Positions 8,605-20,257 of a stretch of 34,725 bases of DNA are shown in pieces. Position numbers and translations under genes: made by a program. The notes below the pieces were generated by a model. It saw only the letters and a program-made list of their open reading frames with translations, ran no database searches and had not been told where the DNA came from. Within the stretch, counting starts at the first letter, position 1; the number at the start of each line of letters is the position of its first letter. This DNA is from an uncultured Granulicella sp. (GTDB taxonomy: Bacteria > Acidobacteriota > Terriglobia > Terriglobales > Acidobacteriaceae), in the NCBI GenBank assembly GCA_937871785.1, contig CALMON010000141.1:1-34725 (forward strand), read 5' to 3'.

Positions 8605-10362
8605 CTACCTTCCCCGGCTGCGGCGAGGTGATTCCGGCGCGCGAGTCGGGTGGAGGTCTACGCACGTTTGCGGGCCTCCCCAGGCGCGGGTGCAGAGCAG
8701 GTCGATCCGCATCGGGGCAGTCGCGGGCGCGCTGGTTCCTGTCGCCGGCGCGGAAGCGGGCGTCAGCGCCGCGGGGGGAGCCTCGAGTGCCTGCGGGACG
8801 CCGTCGCCCAAGGGTGGCAACAGGGCGGTGAGCCGGCTGAGTTCGGCCGGGGTCGCCGTACCGGAGAGCTGGAGTCGGTAGAGTTCCGGGGTGGCGGTGC
8901 CGCTCAGGATAAGGGGTGGGTCGTCCCCCGTCGCAAGGTTCACAGGCTGCAGCGTCAGACTACCCTGCCCGAACGCGAGCGCAAGAGACGGAGGCCCGGG
9001 CTCTCCGGTCTTTATCTTCGACCGGTCTGGAATCCCGTTAGGGGCGGCTGCTGAAACAGACGTGGTGAAAACCCCGGACCAGAACGGCGGCACGGATTCC
9101 GCAGGAGCTGCCGCGTTGCCGATGCTCCCGGAAACCGTTCCGCCCCAGGATGCGTTCGCGGGAAGGCGCTGCGAGAAAAGCCGCGCCCAGTTCAGCAGCC
9201 AGGCTTCCGGAACTCCGGTCATACCCACGGTTGCTCCGGCAGCGTGACGGCTAGTCAGGTCCAGGGTGTCGGCGGTGGCGGCGATCACCCCGGCGGCATG
9301 ACCGTTTTGCGGCTGGTCGGTGTCGCCCAGAGGCAGGGTGCAGGCAGGGTTGTGGATGAGCCCGTCGGCCACATCGAGATGACCGTTACATTCCACATTG
9401 AATGTGAGCATGTCGGCGGGGATGAAGTCGCTGCGGCGCACATGCTTGAGCTTGACCGCCGTGGTGATCGCCGCGTTGCCGAGCGTGCCGTGCATCGTGG
9501 CTGTCGCGCCGATGTCGCCGCGCCAGCCCATGTCGTACCCGCTGACCAGAACGCTGGCCTGTCCGAGCGGCGCGCGCTTCCACTCGGCGGTCAGGTCGAC
9601 GGGAACGTCGGTGAGCCGGTCGGCGCGTTTCAGCGTGCCTTCAATCGTTAGCAGCCCGGTATCGAACACGCTGGTATCGGTGCGGGTCGGTTTGCCTTCC
9701 AGCCGCAAGCGCCATTGCTGCGGCGACGGCAGCCAAAGGGCAAAGTCGGTTTCGGTCAGGGCGAAGGGCTCTTTCTCGTAGCCCATTTTCACGTTGATTC
9801 GCGCTCCGGTCGCTTCAATGTATGGGAAGCGCGGCGCCGGCCCCGGCGTTGTTTGCGCGGTGGGGGCGGCTTCCTCGCGCGCGGCATGGAGCAGGATACT
9901 TTCAAGATTCCAACGTCCGTCCGCGCGGCGCACCAGGTTCAGGCTGGGGGCGGAACCGTTGGGGTCGACCACGAATCGGATGGATGACACTTCCACCTGC
10001 CGTCGCCACAGGGAGCTGACGCGGATCGTCGCTTCCACCCGGTTCGAGCGGATAACGGGCTCATATCCGAACGCGGGATCTTCGCTGACGACCAGATTTT
10101 CGAGCGTAAAGCCAGGCACGGGCAGCAGGTGCAACGACACATTATCAAGGTGAACGGGCCGGCCCAGGCTTTCGCTCATGCTGGTGGCGATGCGCCGGGA
10201 AAGGCGATTGGCGTTCAGCAGGGGAGGCCCCAGGGCGAGCACGAGCAGAAGGAAAACGACCCCGGCGGCGGCGATCAGTTTGCGTCGCCGCCGTCGTTGC
10301 CCTGGGGTTGCGGGCTCGGGTGCTTCGGCGGATGGTTCGTGCGGCTCGGCCATGGACGTCAA
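8605..10362 (-). CDS. AsmA-family-like protein
   Basis: N-terminal TM, then GRPVHLDNVSLHLLPVPGFTLENLVVSEDPAFG...VEATIRVSSLWRRQVEVSSIRF typical of AsmA N-terminal region. Confidence 0.8.
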   Translation of the reverse strand: MTSMAEPHEPSAEAPEPATPGQRRRRRKLIAAAGVVFLLLVLALGPPLLNANRLSRRIATSMSESLGRPVHLDNVSLHLLPVPGFTLENLVVSEDPAFGYEPVIRSNRVEATIRVSSLWRRQVEVSSIRFVVDPNGSAPSLNLVRRADGRWNLESILLHAAREEAAPTAQTTPGPAPRFPYIEATGARINVKMGYEKEPFALTETDFALWLPSPQQWRLRLEGKPTRTDTSVFDTGLLTIEGTLKRADRLTDVPVDLTAEWKRAPLGQASVLVSGYDMGWRGDIGATATMHGTLGNAAITTAVKLKHVRRSDFIPADMLTFNVECNGHLDVADGLIHNPACTLPLGDTDQPQNGHAAGVIAATADTLDLTSRHAAGATVGMTGVPEAWLLNWARLFSQRLPANASWGGTVSGSIGNAAAPAESVPPFWSGVFTTSVSAAAPNGIPDRSKIKTGEPGPPSLALAFGQGSLTLQPVNLATGDDPPLILSGTATPELYRLQLSGTATPAELSRLTALLPPLGDGVPQALEAPPAALTPASAPATGTSAPATAPMRIDLLCTRAWGGPQTCVDLHPTRAPESPRRSRGR

Positions 10363-10479
10363 TCGACTCGTTCAGAAACGGTGGCGCAGGCGGACGCTGG
10401 TTTTTCCGCTGCGCCGCGGAAAAGCTGGGGGAAGCGAGGCTGGTGCCGGCCTGCCCCCTCAAAGACAGACACGCTTGAC

Positions 10480-11424
10480 CTACCGGATGACGTGGAAGGT
10501 GCGTCCCCAACGGGTGCCGTCGAAGATGTGGATCAGCACGTGGAAGGCAAACGCGATGCGGTCGCCCATGCCGGTCTTGTCTTCCTGGTCGGCGGGAGTT
10601 TTGAACGACCAGTACACAAACATTGGGCGGCCCATGATGTTTTCCATCGGCACAAAGCCCCAGAAGCGGCCGTCGAGCGATTCGGTGCGGTTGTCGCCCA
10701 TGGCAAACACCTTGCCGGGGGGAACGACGATTTCACCGTTGACGATGTGGCTGGGAAGCTCGATGGACCAGAGTGTGGCGTGGTTGTTGCTGGCTTCGGC
10801 CTGGATGCCGGGGACGTCGGCGGGGAAGTCGTCGCGGTAGGGCGTGTAGGCGTGCTGCGGGTTGCCGTCGTCGCGCGGGGGAAGCTGGTACGGCTCGGTT
10901 TGCGCCACCCCGTTCAGGTACACGACGCCGTGCTGGAGGTGGATGCGGTCGCCCGGAACGCCGATGACGCGCTTGACCAGGATCAGGTCGGGCGATTCCG
11001 GATTGGGCTTCAGAAAGACGATGATGTCGCCGCGCTGCACGGGGCGGTAGTGCACAAACGGAGCCCACTTGGTCGCGGGAGACAGCGCGACCCGGTCGAC
11101 CATAAGGTGGTCGCCGATCAGCAGCGTGTTTTCCATCGAGGCCGAAGGAATTTCAAAGTTTTGCGCGATGAATCCGAAGCAGAACAGGGCCATCACGATC
11201 ACGGTGCAAATGGACGCCAGCGCTTCAAGTGGCGTTTCCTGCGGGTCGCCTTCGCGGAGGCGGCGGCCGTGGGCGCCGTACAAACGCGGCGCGGCGGGTT
11301 TCGGGACAACCCCCGCGGGGGCGGTGTCCGGCAGCGGCTCGAGCGTGGTTTGAGGGCGTGTGTCCAAGAGGGCGGCGTCTCCGTAATAAGTCTGGGCCTT
11401 GCCAGTGTACCGCGACGGAGGCAC
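10480..11424 (-). CDS. lepB: signal peptidase I
   Basis: IPSASMENTLLIGDHLMVDR (Ser box), RGDIIVFLKP...LVKRVIGVPGDRI (Lys box), MGDNRTESLDGRFWGFVP; N-terminal start uncertain (GTG at 11424 or downstream). Confidence 0.93.
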   Translation of the reverse strand: MPPSRYTGKAQTYYGDAALLDTRPQTTLEPLPDTAPAGVVPKPAAPRLYGAHGRRLREGDPQETPLEALASICTVIVMALFCFGFIAQNFEIPSASMENTLLIGDHLMVDRVALSPATKWAPFVHYRPVQRGDIIVFLKPNPESPDLILVKRVIGVPGDRIHLQHGVVYLNGVAQTEPYQLPPRDDGNPQHAYTPYRDDFPADVPGIQAEASNNHATLWSIELPSHIVNGEIVVPPGKVFAMGDNRTESLDGRFWGFVPMENIMGRPMFVYWSFKTPADQEDKTGMGDRIAFAFHVLIHIFDGTRWGRTFHVIR

Positions 11425-11431
11425 CGGGTCG

Positions 11432-11505
11432 TCTCTGCTTCTGGATAGGTCTGGGCTTTCGCCCAGACATCAAGACGCAACAAGAAACGGGCTTTAGCCC
11501 CGGGG
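11432..11505. repeat. intergenic hairpin repeat, copy 2 (inverted relative to 3758-3797)
   Basis: Reverse complement GATGTCTGGGCGAAAGCCCAGACCTATCCAGAAGCAGAGA matches copy 1 at 38/40 positions by eye; a second GGGCTTTAGCCC hairpin lies at 11489-11500. Confidence 0.85.
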
Positions 11506-11540
11506 ACTCGGCACCCTGAACAGCGGATAGGAAAGCTGCT

Positions 11541-12275
11541 CTACTGCACCAGCCGCTCGCTGGTCAGCAGGTGCCCGAGCCGGCCGGCGAAGGTTTGGCC
11601 CGGCGCCGGGGCGTTGGCGGAAAGCAGAACGGCGAGTGGGCGGCCTTCGATGCTGGCGTCCGGAACGAAGCCCCAGTAGCGGCTGTCGAGCGAATCGTTG
11701 CGATTGTCGCCGAGCACAAAGCAGTCGCCGGCGGGCACCAGCAGGTCGCCGTGGCTGGCATTGCGACGCAGGCTGACCCACCAGGCAGGCTCGACATCCT
11801 CGTTCAAGCGGTGGAGCGCAGGAAAGTCATCGCGAAAGGCATCCGGGCCGGACGGCGTGAATGTGGCGTACGGCTCGTTGACCGGCGCGCCGTTGACGAA
11901 GACGCGGCCCGCGCGCAGGTGAATGCGGTCGCCCGCGACGCCGACGACACGCTTGACCATGGGCGTTTCCGGGTGCAGCGGGTAGTGGAACACGACGACG
12001 TCGCCGCGCTGCACGCCGGAGCGCGGCAGCAGAACGCCTCCCCAGCGGCTCCAGCGGCCAAACCCCGCAGGCGAAAACGCTTGTTTGTCGCCCAGGAGAA
12101 AGTCGACGATGCGCAGCGTCGGCGACATGGAAGCGGACGGAATGCGCGAAGGTTGAAACAGAAACGTGACCGTGAACAGGGCCACGACGGTGAGCGACAG
12201 CAGCGATTGGATGGAGCGCAGGGCGCTTTCGCGCGGAAGCGGTGCGGCGGGCCGAAGCGTGGAAGGGCGAATCAA
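11541..12275 (-). CDS. lepB: signal peptidase I (second copy)
   Basis: IPSASMSPTLRIVDFLL, RGDVVVFHYP...MVKRVVGVAGDRI, LGDNRNDSLDSRYWGFVP. Confidence 0.92.
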   Translation of the reverse strand: MIRPSTLRPAAPLPRESALRSIQSLLSLTVVALFTVTFLFQPSRIPSASMSPTLRIVDFLLGDKQAFSPAGFGRWSRWGGVLLPRSGVQRGDVVVFHYPLHPETPMVKRVVGVAGDRIHLRAGRVFVNGAPVNEPYATFTPSGPDAFRDDFPALHRLNEDVEPAWWVSLRRNASHGDLLVPAGDCFVLGDNRNDSLDSRYWGFVPDASIEGRPLAVLLSANAPAPGQTFAGRLGHLLTSERLVQ

Positions 12276-13114
12276 GCTGTCTGCTCCATTGCCGCTGCGG
12301 GCGGAGCAGGGACGAGCTCCGGCCAGCGCCGCAGAGCCATTTCCGCAGCAAGCTGCTGGGCTTCTTTCTTGGTGGTAGCCTCGGCCTGCGCGAGCACCAG
12401 CGTGCCGGTGGAGCTTTCAAGCTGCGCCTCGATGGTAAAGCGGCGCTGGTGGGCCGGTCCGGTTTCCGCCACGTCGATGTAGCGCAAACGACCGGCGCCG
12501 GTGGCCTGGGCGCGTTCCTGCAGCAGCGTTTTATGGTCGCGCAACGCGCCGCCGGTGGAGCCCTCGAGTGCGGCGCGCATCGCCGCCATCTCCGGGGCGA
12601 CGACGGCGGTTTCCACCAGCGTACGCACGGGGTCGAGCCCGCCGTCCAGGTAGATGGCGGCGATCACGGCTTCGGCGGCGTTGGCGTGGAGCGCGGGTTT
12701 GGCGCGGCCGCCGGCCTGTTCGGCACTTGCGCCCAGCAGCAGGTGCTCGCCCAGCTTCCAGTCGAAACCGACCTCCGCCATGCGCTTGCGGCTGACGAGC
12801 GCGGCGCGCAGCCGGGTCAGCTCGCCTTCGCCGCACTGCGGAAACAGCTTGAAGATCGCTTCCGCGACGAGCAGGCCGAGCACGGCGTCACCGAGAAACT
12901 CGAGCTGCTCGTTGTCGTCACCCGGCAAGGCCAGACTTTTGGTGGAACGCTCGGCGGTTCGGGGGTCGATGCCGCGCGATTCATAGGAATAGGAGCGGTG
13001 CGTCAGCGCGAGGCGCAGCAGGTGAGCATTCCGAAACCGGTAGCCGAGCCGGGTTTCAAGCGCGACGAAGGGCTCGCCGCTGCCGTTAGCCGCTCGGGGT
13101 TTGCGCGATGCCAT
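12272..13114 (-). CDS. rnc: ribonuclease III
   Basis: LTHRSY, NEQLEFLGDAVLGLLVAE, NAAEAVIAAIYLDGG, C-terminal dsRBD; stop overlaps lepB2 start. Confidence 0.95.
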   Translation of the reverse strand: MASRKPRAANGSGEPFVALETRLGYRFRNAHLLRLALTHRSYSYESRGIDPRTAERSTKSLALPGDDNEQLEFLGDAVLGLLVAEAIFKLFPQCGEGELTRLRAALVSRKRMAEVGFDWKLGEHLLLGASAEQAGGRAKPALHANAAEAVIAAIYLDGGLDPVRTLVETAVVAPEMAAMRAALEGSTGGALRDHKTLLQERAQATGAGRLRYIDVAETGPAHQRRFTIEAQLESSTGTLVLAQAEATTKKEAQQLAAEMALRRWPELVPAPPAAAMEQTA

Positions 13115-13157
13115 GGATCGCCTCCGCTTTCATGGTACCGCCGCGGAAGGGGAAACT

Positions 13158-13622
13158 CTACCGCATCGACCGGCCTAGCCCGGCGAGCAGCGAGGTGACA
13201 ACATCGAGGCCGCGGCGGGAGTCTTCGCTGTTCATGCGGCGCACCAGCGTGAACAGCGAGGGCGTTTTGCGGCGAGGGTTCAACTGCTGCACGGCGTCGA
13301 CCGGGGGCGTCAGGCTTTCGACCACGTTCAAAAGCACCTCCGGGTCGATGGAGCCGAGCAGCCGCGCCACCGTAATGCCGTTGCGGATGGCCTGCGTGCA
13401 GACCGGCTCTTTCACGTACTCGGCAATCTTCGCGAAGATCTCATTCTTGCTGCCGACCGCGCCGTACAGGAGGTCCAGCACGCCTTGCCTGTGCGCTTCT
13501 TCGAGCAGGTCGAACGCTACCAGCAGAGCTTCGGCGTGCTCCTGCGGAGCGGCGGCCAGGCGGCGTTCGAGTTCGCGCCGGGGGTCGATAGCGGGAACCT
13601 GGAAAGCGATCGGATTGGCCAT
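13158..13622 (-). CDS. DUF1641 family protein (formate dehydrogenase-associated)
   Basis: 154-aa protein LLVAFDLLEEAHRQGVLDLLYGAVGSKNEI...VKEPVCTQAIRNGITVARLLGSIDPEVL resembling DUF1641/YjgD-like proteins; directly downstream of fdhF. Confidence 0.75.
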   Translation of the reverse strand: MANPIAFQVPAIDPRRELERRLAAAPQEHAEALLVAFDLLEEAHRQGVLDLLYGAVGSKNEIFAKIAEYVKEPVCTQAIRNGITVARLLGSIDPEVLLNVVESLTPPVDAVQQLNPRRKTPSLFTLVRRMNSEDSRRGLDVVTSLLAGLGRSMR

Positions 13623-13690
13623 GGTTTGCCTTTCTTGATGAGCGGTGAAGGCTGGCCGCGCGGTCGGGTGCAGCCAGCAGATCGACGAGC

Positions 13691-16720
<3,030 letters not shown>

Positions 16721-16835
16721 AAGTTGTTTCAGATGGTGACGGAGGTGTTGCCGTTGTGTCCGGTCGCGGCTTCCGTACGATCTTCGCTTTCGGGCCCCGC
16801 GTTGACCCGGCGGAGGGCAAAACCGTATAGTTTCG

Positions 16836-17004
16836 GTATCTGGTGTTCGGGAAGACGGTGGGAATCCGTCGCTACCGCGTAACTGTATTCGCTGAGAGCA
16901 GGGCAATTTGTTGAGGTCACTGGAACGAGTTTCGTTCCGGGAAGGCCGCCCTTGAAGTTGATGGACGCTCGTCGAGGCGTAAGTCAGGAGACCGGCCAGG
17001 TAAG
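16836..17004 (+). ncRNA. cobalamin riboswitch 1 (upstream of cobU/cbiA)
   Basis: GTTCGGGAAGACGGTGGGAATCCGTCGCTACCGCGTAACTGT, GTCACTGG...GGGAAGGCC, B12 box AAGTCAGGAGACCGGCC at 16981-16997; P1 TATCTGG/CCAGGTA. Confidence 0.95.
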
Positions 17005-17298
17005 GTGCGCAAGCTACCTGTTCGTGCGATTCGGGAAGAGGAGTTCGGTACCGTTTTCCATGAGGGAAACGGACATGAGTCTCCCCGCTCGGGAAACACC
17101 CACAGGGGTCTTGCGCTGGGCTTGCTTCAACTTCGCGAGGAGAGTTGAAGAGCATCGCTCGCCGCGCCCTTGGGGGCACGGGAGCACCGCTGCCTCCTGG
17201 TTTCGAATCCCGCTCTGCGTCCCCGTCCTTTGTTGAGAGGGGGGCGCAAGGAGCGACGTGCTTTGCCGGAAGATGTGCGGCCGCGCAGGGAAAAATCC

Positions 17299-19296
17299 GT
17301 GACGTTGGTGCTGGGCGGAGTTCGCAGCGGCAAAAGCCGCTACGCGCAGGCTTTCGCCGAACCGTTTGCCCGCGTCACGTTTGTGGCCACCGCCCGCTTC
17401 GACGTGGGCGACCCGGAAATGGCCGCGAAGATCGGGCGGCACCGCGTCGACCGGCCGGGCCATTGGCAGACGGTAGAGGAACCGCTGGAGTTGGCGCGAG
17501 TGGTCGCAGCGGCAGCGGAAGGCGGCTGCGTCGTGATCGACTGCCTGACGCTGTTTGCGGCCAATCTGCTGGAAGCCTGCGGCCGCGACCGGGTGAGTCT
17601 GGAGGCGCGGGTCGCCGGCTTGTGCGACGCGCTGCGCACGGCGGCGGTGCCGGTGGTGCTGGTGTCGAACGAGGTCGGCAGCGGGGTGGTTCCGGCGTAT
17701 GCGTCGGGCCGGCGTTTTCGCGATCTGGTGGGCGAACTGAACCAGCGCGTGGCGGCGGTCGCGGATAGCGTGGTGTACCTGGTGGCGGGGCTGCCGATGG
17801 TGCTCAAAGGGCAAGCGCCCACTTTTTTCGGGACAGATCATGAGACAAAAAAGGGCGTTGAATCCGACGAATTTGTTGGGAGTCGCAAGGGGGGCTGCCT
17901 GATCGCCGGCTCCGCGAGCGGCGTGGGCAAAACGACCGTGGCGCTGGCGATCGTTGCCGGTCTGCGGCGGCGCGGCGTGCGGGTGCAGCCGTTCAAGGGA
18001 GGGCCCGACTTCCTGGACACCGGACACCTGACGCGGATCGCCCGCCGCACGGCGCGCAACGTGGATACCTGGATGCTGTCGCCCGAGGCGAACGTAAAAG
18101 CGGTGCGTGCGGCTGCGGCGGATGCCGACTTCGTGCTGATCGAAGGCATGATGGGGCTGTTCGACGGCAAAAGCGGAGAGACCGACGCGGGCAGCAGCGC
18201 GGAGATCGCCCGGCTGCTGCGGCTGCCGGTGGTTCTGGTGGTCGACGCCGGCAAAAGCGCGCGCAGCCTGGCGGCGGTGGTGCTGGGTTTTGAGATGTTC
18301 GACGCGGCGACGCCGCTGGCCGGGGTGATTCTGAACCGCGTCGCGAGCGAGCGGCACTACGCGATGCTGGCCGCGGCTATCGGGCAGCGTTGCCGCACGC
18401 CAATCCTTGGCTGGCTGCCGCGTGAGCCGGCCATTGCCATTCCGGAGCGGCACCTGGGCCTGCGCACGGCGGAAGAAAGCGGCGGCGACCCTGAGGCGGA
18501 AACCGATCGCCTGGCCGCGCTGGCCGAGCGGTATCTGGACCTCGACGCGCTTGCGACGCTTGATTGCGGACTGCCGTTTCATGCCGCCGCCGTAGAAGCT
18601 CCGTCGGGAGGCGGCTTGCGCGTGCGCATCGGCGTCGCGCGGGACGCGGCGTTCTCGTTTTACTACGAAGACAATTTCGACCTGCTGCGTGAACAAGGGG
18701 CGGAGCTGGTCGAGTTCAGTCCGTTAGCCGACCCTCGCCTGCCGGAAAACCTCGACGCCCTGTACATTGGCGGCGGGTACCCGGAGCTCCATGTGGCGCA
18801 ACTGGCTGACAACCTGTCCATGCTGGCGGACATCCGCGAGTTTGCCGCGCAGGGAAGGCCAGTCTACGCCGAGTGCGGCGGCATGATGCTGCTGGGCGAG
18901 AGCCTGTCTGTGCTCAATCAGCCGCCGGGTTCCGGCGCGGTGGACTACGCCATGGCGGGGGTGCTTCCGCTGCGCCTGGAGATGACCGGCAAGCTGGTCA
19001 AGTTCGGCTATGTGACCGCCGAGTTCACCCGCGACTGCCTGCTGGGCGCGGCGGGAACCACCGCGCGCGGCCATAGCTTTCACTACTCGCGGCTGGTGGG
19101 CGAGCCCACCCTAGAAACGGCCTATCGCGTGCGCTACTCCCTTTCCGGCAAGGACGAAAAGGAAGGATTTACAGCAGGCAATGTGCTGGCGAGCTATGTG
19201 CATCTCCACTTCGGCGCGGCGCCTGCGCTGGCGAAGAGCTTTGTCGCGGCGGCGCAGGCAGCCAAGGGGCAGCGGCGGGTCTTGGTTCAAGTGTGA
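17299..19296 (+). CDS. cobU/cbiA: in-frame CobU-CbiA: adenosylcobinamide kinase/guanylyltransferase joined to cobyrinate a,c-diamide synthase
   Basis: CobU P-loop LVLGGVRSGKSRYAQ, ATARFDVGDPEM..RIGRHR-like, VVLVSNEVGSGVVP; then CbiA IAGSASGVGKTTVALA, PFKGGPDFLDTGHL, EGMMGLFDG, YIGGGYPELH, YAECGGMMLLG, HSFHYS. Start GTG 17299 or TTG 17263 or 17170. Confidence 0.93.
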   Translation: MTLVLGGVRSGKSRYAQAFAEPFARVTFVATARFDVGDPEMAAKIGRHRVDRPGHWQTVEEPLELARVVAAAAEGGCVVIDCLTLFAANLLEACGRDRVSLEARVAGLCDALRTAAVPVVLVSNEVGSGVVPAYASGRRFRDLVGELNQRVAAVADSVVYLVAGLPMVLKGQAPTFFGTDHETKKGVESDEFVGSRKGGCLIAGSASGVGKTTVALAIVAGLRRRGVRVQPFKGGPDFLDTGHLTRIARRTARNVDTWMLSPEANVKAVRAAAADADFVLIEGMMGLFDGKSGETDAGSSAEIARLLRLPVVLVVDAGKSARSLAAVVLGFEMFDAATPLAGVILNRVASERHYAMLAAAIGQRCRTPILGWLPREPAIAIPERHLGLRTAEESGGDPEAETDRLAALAERYLDLDALATLDCGLPFHAAAVEAPSGGGLRVRIGVARDAAFSFYYEDNFDLLREQGAELVEFSPLADPRLPENLDALYIGGGYPELHVAQLADNLSMLADIREFAAQGRPVYAECGGMMLLGESLSVLNQPPGSGAVDYAMAGVLPLRLEMTGKLVKFGYVTAEFTRDCLLGAAGTTARGHSFHYSRLVGEPTLETAYRVRYSLSGKDEKEGFTAGNVLASYVHLHFGAAPALAKSFVAAAQAAKGQRRVLVQV

Positions 19297-19335
19297 GGAA
19301 TCAGTGGTGAGTTGTGAGTGGTGGAGAGGTGAAAC

Positions 19336-20217
19336 ATGAGATGTAGAGCCGGATTGCGATGCATGCTGGGGCCGCTGTGGCTGCTGCTGTTCGGCGGCGC
19401 TGTGGCCTGCCATGCGAGCCACACGGTCGTCGATGAAACGGGCCGCACGGTGACGCTGCCGGACCACCCGCGCCGCATCGTGTCGCTGGTGCCCAGCATT
19501 ACGGATGACGTGTACGCTCTGGGCGCGGGCGACGACGTGGTCGGCATCAGCGACTTTGTGAAGTACCCGGCGGAAGCGACCTCGAAGCCTACGGTCGGCT
19601 CGATCCTGAACCCGTCGTTTGAGAAGATCCTCTCCCTGCATCCGGACCTTTTGCTGGGGCAGAAGGTGCAGAACCTGAAAGGCGTCGTAGACGAGGCGGA
19701 GCGTTTCGGCATCCCGTTGTACATCATCGACCCGCATGGCTTTGCGGGCATCTTCAGGTCGATCGCGCATCTGGGCGACGCGCTGAACCGGCAGGCACAG
19801 GCGGCAGCGCTGGACGCGCGGCTGGAGGCGCGCGTCGCCGCGGTGCGGGCGAGTGTCAAGGGCAAACCGGTGGTGAGCGTGTTTCTGCCGGTCTCGTATG
19901 ACCCGGTGATCACGACCGGCAAGGGATCGTTCCTGACCGAGATGATCGAGCTGGCGGGAGGCCACTCGATCACCGACGATATCGCGCAGGAGTGGCCGCA
20001 CGTCAGCATGGAGGCCGTAATCGCGCGGCAGCCCAGGGCGCTGCTCATGATGCGCGGAGGCTCGGTCACGCCAGCCATTTTGAAGACGCGGCCGGGCTGG
20101 GACGCGCTGCCGGCTGTGCAGACGGGGACGATCTATTTCCTCGACAGGAAGTCGAGCTTTTCAAGCCCCGTGGCGGTCGATGCGCTCGAGGACCTGGCCC
20201 GGCAATTTCATCCTTGA
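19336..20217 (+). CDS. btuF: corrinoid ABC transporter substrate-binding protein
   Basis: Signal-like N-terminus; RIVSLVPSITDDVYALGAGDDVVGIS and LNPSFEKILSLHPDLLLG typical of BtuF/FhuD-like SBPs; lies between two B12-riboswitch units. Confidence 0.88.
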   Translation: MRCRAGLRCMLGPLWLLLFGGAVACHASHTVVDETGRTVTLPDHPRRIVSLVPSITDDVYALGAGDDVVGISDFVKYPAEATSKPTVGSILNPSFEKILSLHPDLLLGQKVQNLKGVVDEAERFGIPLYIIDPHGFAGIFRSIAHLGDALNRQAQAAALDARLEARVAAVRASVKGKPVVSVFLPVSYDPVITTGKGSFLTEMIELAGGHSITDDIAQEWPHVSMEAVIARQPRALLMMRGGSVTPAILKTRPGWDALPAVQTGTIYFLDRKSSFSSPVAVDALEDLARQFHP

Positions 20218-20257
20218 ATTCTTGAGCCGGGTTTGTTCTCCGGTTCTGCCACCACAA

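Noticed and set aside
10129-11448. 439-aa plus-strand ORF opposite lepB/AsmA-like genes
   Set aside because: Shadow ORF with no domain signature; minus strand has canonical signal peptidase motifs.
16721-17179. N-terminal extension of the fdhF ORF (MPPRARRAML...LKQL)
   Set aside because: Antisense to cobalamin riboswitch 1; no domain features; MAVQNHLLN at 16720 is a far better start. A similar spurious peptide (QLRGS-GF-P) appears antisense to riboswitch 2 in the ORF at 20161-20460.
17172-17224. Possible tRNA because of TTTCGAATCCCG
   Set aside because: Only ~53 nt between the arms that could pair, T-stem does not pair, and no anticodon arm; more likely part of the cobU leader structure.
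17014-18696. 560-aa minus-strand ORF overlapping cobU/cbiA
   Set aside because: Low-complexity R/H/A/P-rich shadow of a well-supported CDS in high-GC DNA.
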